Positions 13,144-16,495 of a stretch of DNA of 16,495 nucleotides are shown here, piece after piece. Source of the DNA: a bacterium (GTDB taxonomy: Bacteria > Ratteibacteria > UBA8468); NCBI GenBank assembly GCA_030637775.1, contig DAOWFY010000172.1, forward strand, positions 1 to 16,495, read 5' to 3'. Every line of letters begins with the position of its first letter. The stretch's first letter is position 1. Under the pieces are notes generated by a model. The model saw nothing but the letters and a program-made list of their open reading frames with translations. It searched no databases and was not told the DNA's origin. The translations under genes were made by a program, and so were the position numbers.

Positions 13144-15048
13144 ATGGCAAAATTGACTAAAATCTTAATGGTCTGTTTCTTGTTTTTCAGCCTTTGTTGT
13201 TTAAACAGCATTAAGGCAGATAATCAGGAAACCTTCTCGCCGATAGAGAAGATATTCCTTGATGAATCGGATGAAGTTCTCAGACAATTTGGCTATAACC
13301 TCTTTGAGGGAGCGGCCGGCTTTATTGCTCCGACCGATATCGCCGTGGGACCAGACTATCTTTTAGGTCCGGGCGATGAAGTGGTAATCAGCCTCTGGGG
13401 TCTTTTCGAAAAGGAATACCGGGAGATGATTGACCGGGACGGCAATATCTTTCTCCCTAAGTTGGGCAAAATCACCTTGGGCAGAAGGACTTTCTCCCAG
13501 ACAGAGAAAGACCTTAAAGAAAAATTCAGCCACTACTACAAGAACATCCGGATAAGTATCACTTTGGGAAAAATAAGGACGATCAAAATTTTTGTTATTG
13601 GTGAGGTGAAGCGACCGGGTAGTTACCAGATGAGTGCCCTTTCCAATCTCCTTCATGCGCTTTATTTGGCCGGCGGCCCGACCAAAATGGGCAGTTTAAG
13701 GAATATCAGGATAATGAGAAAGGGAAAGGAGAAGACTTCCTTTGACCTTTATCCTTTTTTACTTTCCGGAGATACCGGGGAGGATTTTTACTTTTCCTCC
13801 GGGGATACCATTTTCGTTTCTCCCATTGGGCCGGTCGCGGCTATCGGCGGTAATGTGAAAAGACCGGCCATCTACGAACTGAAAGGAAAAACGTCCTTAA
13901 AGGATTTAGTTAACATCGCCGGTGGTTTTTTGCCCTCAGCCTACCTTTCCCGTATTCAGATAGAGCGGATAGAAAATTTTCAGAAGAAAGTCCTTCTTGA
14001 TGTTGAGCTCTCCGCTCAGGTTAGAGAACGGTCCGCCGATATTTTGCTAAAGGACAGTGATTTAGTGAGGATATTCTCTATTGAAAAAAGAATCTATAAC
14101 CGTATCTCTTTAGAAGGGATGGTCAAACATCCTGGAGACTATCAACTGAAACCATCGATGCGGTTAGGCGAGATACTTACCCCGGAAGAGCTTCTGCCGG
14201 AAGCATCCTTGAGTAAAGCGGAGATAGTTCGGTTAAAAGAGAATGGCGCAACCGAAATTATTGGATTTTCTCCGGAAAAATTGTTTAAGGGAGAGAAGAA
14301 AGAAAATATCATTCTGAAACGCTGGGATCGCATCGTCATCAGGTCGGCGTGGGAGCAGGTTTCCAAGGTTGAGGTAAAAGGAGAAGTTGAATTTCCTGGT
14401 CAATATACCGTCCGACGGGGTGAAAGATGCAGTTCCCTGATCGAGCGGGCAGGGGGATATACGCCGGAAGCCTTTCTGCCCGGCGCAGTCTTCACCAGAG
14501 AATCTGTTAAGGAAAAAGAAAGGATAAATTTAGAGGAGTTTATCCAGCGGCAGGGAACAATTTTAGAAAAAGGAAAAGAGGGCGCTACCGATGAGGAAAA
14601 ACGCTTGATCGCCGAAGGAGAAACTCTCCTGAAAGAACTAACCGAGAAGGTTCCTCTGGGAAGGATAGTTTTTCACTTGAGCCCTCTAAAAAAATTCAAA
14701 GGCTCTCCCGATGACTTAATTTTAAAGGACGGGGACACACTTTACATTCCCAAGCCGCCGGCTGCGGTATCAATCTTGGGCGAAGTAAATAATCCCGGAG
14801 CCATCTGCTATCAGGGGAGAAAGGGTTTGAATTACTATTTGGAAAAGGCCGGCGGTTTTAGTAAAGATGCCGATAAAAAATATCTTTATGTTATTAGACC
14901 GGATGGAACGGCCACAGCCAAATCCCTTCTTATTGGCAGAGGGGACACCATCATCGTCCCGCAAAGGGTAAAAACAAGAACCGGTAAAGTCGTCAAGGAT
15001 ATCATCCAGATGATTTATCAAGTTAGCGTGGGTATTTCCTCATTCTAA
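13144..15048 (+). CDS. Polysaccharide export protein with multiple SLBB domains (Wza-like)
   Basis: A 634-residue secreted protein of the outer-membrane polysaccharide export family. An N-terminal hydrophobic segment (about 5-21) ends near SIKA (25), a likely SPase I site; two Cys at 18-19 do not make a clean lipobox. The Poly_export domain starts at about 66 (DYLLGPGDEVVISLWG) and includes IDRDGNIFLPKLGKI. Then come repeated SLBB-type units, each with G-E/N-V-x-x-P-G/A: at about 155 (GEVKRPGSY), 238 (GNVKRPAIY), 322 (EGMVKHPGDY), 413 (GEVEFPGQY) and 545 (GEVNNPGA). Five units exceed the two of E. coli Wza, suggesting a longer periplasmic stack. The ribosome-binding site is weak and follows REP hairpins. 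It probably acts with the next gene. Confidence 0.88.
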   Translation: MAKLTKILMVCFLFFSLCCLNSIKADNQETFSPIEKIFLDESDEVLRQFGYNLFEGAAGFIAPTDIAVGPDYLLGPGDEVVISLWGLFEKEYREMIDRDGNIFLPKLGKITLGRRTFSQTEKDLKEKFSHYYKNIRISITLGKIRTIKIFVIGEVKRPGSYQMSALSNLLHALYLAGGPTKMGSLRNIRIMRKGKEKTSFDLYPFLLSGDTGEDFYFSSGDTIFVSPIGPVAAIGGNVKRPAIYELKGKTSLKDLVNIAGGFLPSAYLSRIQIERIENFQKKVLLDVELSAQVRERSADILLKDSDLVRIFSIEKRIYNRISLEGMVKHPGDYQLKPSMRLGEILTPEELLPEASLSKAEIVRLKENGATEIIGFSPEKLFKGEKKENIILKRWDRIVIRSAWEQVSKVEVKGEVEFPGQYTVRRGERCSSLIERAGGYTPEAFLPGAVFTRESVKEKERINLEEFIQRQGTILEKGKEGATDEEKRLIAEGETLLKELTEKVPLGRIVFHLSPLKKFKGSPDDLILKDGDTLYIPKPPAAVSILGEVNNPGAICYQGRKGLNYYLEKAGGFSKDADKKYLYVIRPDGTATAKSLLIGRGDTIIVPQRVKTRTGKVVKDIIQMIYQVSVGISSF

Positions 15049-15052
15049 GTTG

Positions 15053-16090
15053 ATGGAGAGAAAATCAAAGGATAGAAATAGAAAGATTTTCAAAAGGCAT
15101 GGACGTTTTCTCCTTATTTCCTATGGAGTAACCCTAACGGTTACCCTCTTGTTGAGTCTTATTTTGCCAAAGATATACCGGGCCGCCGCTACCATCTTCA
15201 GGCCGTCGGAGAGCAAGGCAAGTCTGGAGTGGCTCAAAGTTGCTTCTGCCACGAAAGGGTTCGTTTCACCCTTAAGCACCAATGTCGAGCTATTTCTTTC
15301 CATCTTAAAGAGCCGTTCTATGCAGGATGAAATTATTAAGAGGTTTGATTTGTTAAAGGTCTACCATGTTAAGGATATGGAGGAGGCGCGGGAAGAGCTG
15401 AGGGATTATGCCAAAATCGGTATTTCCAAGGAGAAGGTGATTACCATCGCCGTCTGTGACCGAGATCCAGCCAGGGCTGCCGCGATCGCCAACTTCTATG
15501 TGGAAAATCTGGATAAAACCATGCAAACTTTGAATATCGGTGCCGCCAAGCGCAACCGATTGTTCGTAGAGGAGAGGTTAAAGAAAACGATCGAATCCTT
15601 GAATAAGGCAGAAGAGGAATTGAAGAATTTCCAGGTTAAAGAGAAAGTGGCAGTTAGCAAAGACCTCTCTCAGATGTCTGAGATAGCCGGTGAGTTAGAA
15701 GGGAGGCTCATCGGCGCAAAGGTACAGTTGGAAATCCTGAAAAGATATGCTACCGGTAACCATCCCGAGGTTCTTAAATTGAAGAGCGAGATTAGCGAAA
15801 TCCAGAAAGCCCTTGCCCAATTGCCGACCAGCGAAGAAAAACTCTCCAAACTACTAAGAAAGGTCAAAACTCAGGAGACAATTTATACTTTTTTGACCAA
15901 CCAATTGGAGCAGGCTAAAATCGCCGAGGCCAAAGACACCCCTATTGTGCAAGTCCTTGATTATGCCATTGTTCCCGATAGGAATTACCGACCCGATATG
16001 AAATTAAATTTAGGGATAGCAAGTCTGGTGGTTCTGTCTTTGGGAGCGATGCTTTTCTTTTTTGATGCTCTCCGTTATCTTGGCACCTGA
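15053..16090 (+). CDS. Wzz/GumC-type polysaccharide chain-length protein
   Basis: A 345-residue inner-membrane protein of the polysaccharide co-polymerase family. There is a basic N-terminus, TM1 at about 19-40 ending in LPKIYRAAATI (the usual Wzz strand), a periplasmic part with a long coiled coil (about 165-285), a YRPDMKLNLGIAS stretch with the family's x-P-x-x-P-like region, and TM2 at about 318-338. There is no Walker motif or C-terminal tyrosine kinase, so it is a Wzz/GumC type without a fused BY-kinase. ATG 15053 is preferred over TTG 15050; the ribosome-binding site is weak. It follows the export gene by 4 nt and should pair with it to set chain length and gate export. Confidence 0.85.
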   Translation: MERKSKDRNRKIFKRHGRFLLISYGVTLTVTLLLSLILPKIYRAAATIFRPSESKASLEWLKVASATKGFVSPLSTNVELFLSILKSRSMQDEIIKRFDLLKVYHVKDMEEAREELRDYAKIGISKEKVITIAVCDRDPARAAAIANFYVENLDKTMQTLNIGAAKRNRLFVEERLKKTIESLNKAEEELKNFQVKEKVAVSKDLSQMSEIAGELEGRLIGAKVQLEILKRYATGNHPEVLKLKSEISEIQKALAQLPTSEEKLSKLLRKVKTQETIYTFLTNQLEQAKIAEAKDTPIVQVLDYAIVPDRNYRPDMKLNLGIASLVVLSLGAMLFFFDALRYLGT

Positions 16091-16104
16091 ATAAATAAAA
16101 ATAA

Positions 16105-16495
16105 ATGAAAAGTTTTAGGCGATTGTTGGGTTATTTGGGGCCTTACCGCTTCTTCCTGATTATTGGTTTAGGAGCAGCGACAATGGCTGCCGGAGTCCAG
16201 CTCGGTCCACCCTATCTCATCAAGATTATTATTGATAAGGTGATTGTCCAGAAAAATCTTCTCCTTCTTAATTATCTTATCTTGGCGCTTATCGGGCTTT
16301 ACCTTTTGCAGAGCGGATTTGCTACTCTCAGACTGATTTATATCAATAAGGTGCAGCAGGGTCTTATCCTGGATTTGCGTAATGAGGTCTATCGTCATCT
16401 GCAGAGACTCTCCCTTTCCTACTTTGAGAAAAGACAGAGCGGAAGAATCGTTAGCAGAGTCGTCAATGATGTAGAGGCACTCCAGGCAATTGTGA
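16105..16495 (+). CDS. MsbA-type ABC exporter, 5' part only
   Basis: ATG 16105 opens a frame that runs off the window end (130 codons). It reads MKSFRRLLGYLGPYRFFLII, then PPYLIKIIIDKVI, DLRNEVYRHLQRLSLSYFEK and RQSGRIVSRVVNDVEALQ. This is the first part of an ABC type-1 exporter transmembrane domain: helices at about 15-35 and 55-75, and the coupling-helix signature F-E-x-x-x-x-G-x-x-x-S-R-x-x-N-D-V. The nucleotide-binding domain would lie beyond the window. The family exports lipid A, lipid-linked glycans or similar. Position after export and chain-length genes suggests a role in the same surface-polysaccharide pathway. No clear ribosome-binding site is visible. Confidence 0.88.
   Translation, partial: MKSFRRLLGYLGPYRFFLIIGLGAATMAAGVQLGPPYLIKIIIDKVIVQKNLLLLNYLILALIGLYLLQSGFATLRLIYINKVQQGLILDLRNEVYRHLQRLSLSYFEKRQSGRIVSRVVNDVEALQAIV

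Overview
The window comes from a diderm (Gram-negative-type) bacterium of moderate GC content. The lipid II flippase MurJ, an outer-membrane polysaccharide export pore, a Wzz-type co-polymerase and an MsbA-type ABC exporter support this. The mix of a DUF1844 protein, Gfo/Idh oxidoreductases, xylose-isomerase-like TIM barrels and a uroporphyrinogen-decarboxylase-family protein, plus many small palindromic repeats, suits an uncultured candidate phylum or PVC-related lineage. I cannot place it more precisely from sequence alone.

Layout: (1) 1-205, short palindromic repeats. (2) 206-4074, a housekeeping block: DUF4139-like exported protein, murJ, M50 site-2 protease, DUF1844 protein. (3) 4086-11501, an inserted genomic islet. 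(4) 11497-12948, uvrC. (5) 12949-13143, promoter-like sequence and two REP-type hairpin units. (6) 13144-16495, start of a surface polysaccharide operon: multi-SLBB export protein, Wzz-like protein, ABC exporter cut by the window end.

The main discovery is the islet. The last 53 bases of the DUF1844/uvrC junction (4033-4085) recur at 11502-11554 with one mismatch. The left copy is the stranded original start of uvrC: ATG at 4031, overlapping the DUF1844 gene by 44 nt, stopping after 19 codons. The right copy is fused to a new ATG at 11497 donated by the inserted DNA, so uvrC was cut and restored at once. Between the repeats lie a six-gene catabolic operon (three TIM-barrel isomerase/epimerase-like enzymes, two Gfo/Idh/MocA oxidoreductases, one UROD-family protein), a decayed tyrosine-recombinase fragment broken by a MITE, and an RHH/MazF toxin-antitoxin pair next to the right junction. 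Direct repeats, an integrase relic, a toxin-antitoxin pair and lower GC in sampled lines together suggest site-specific integration at the 5' end of uvrC.

The catabolic operon is preceded by a 26-bp perfect palindrome overlapping a promoter-like sequence, a good candidate for a LacI-like operator. The enzymes look like an oxidation / isomerisation-or-elimination / reduction pathway on a sugar, inositol or glycoside, but the substrate cannot be read from sequence. uvrC carries a second oddity: a 52-bp palindromic repeat translated in frame between its UVR motif and nuclease domain, where the protein is also shorter than usual.
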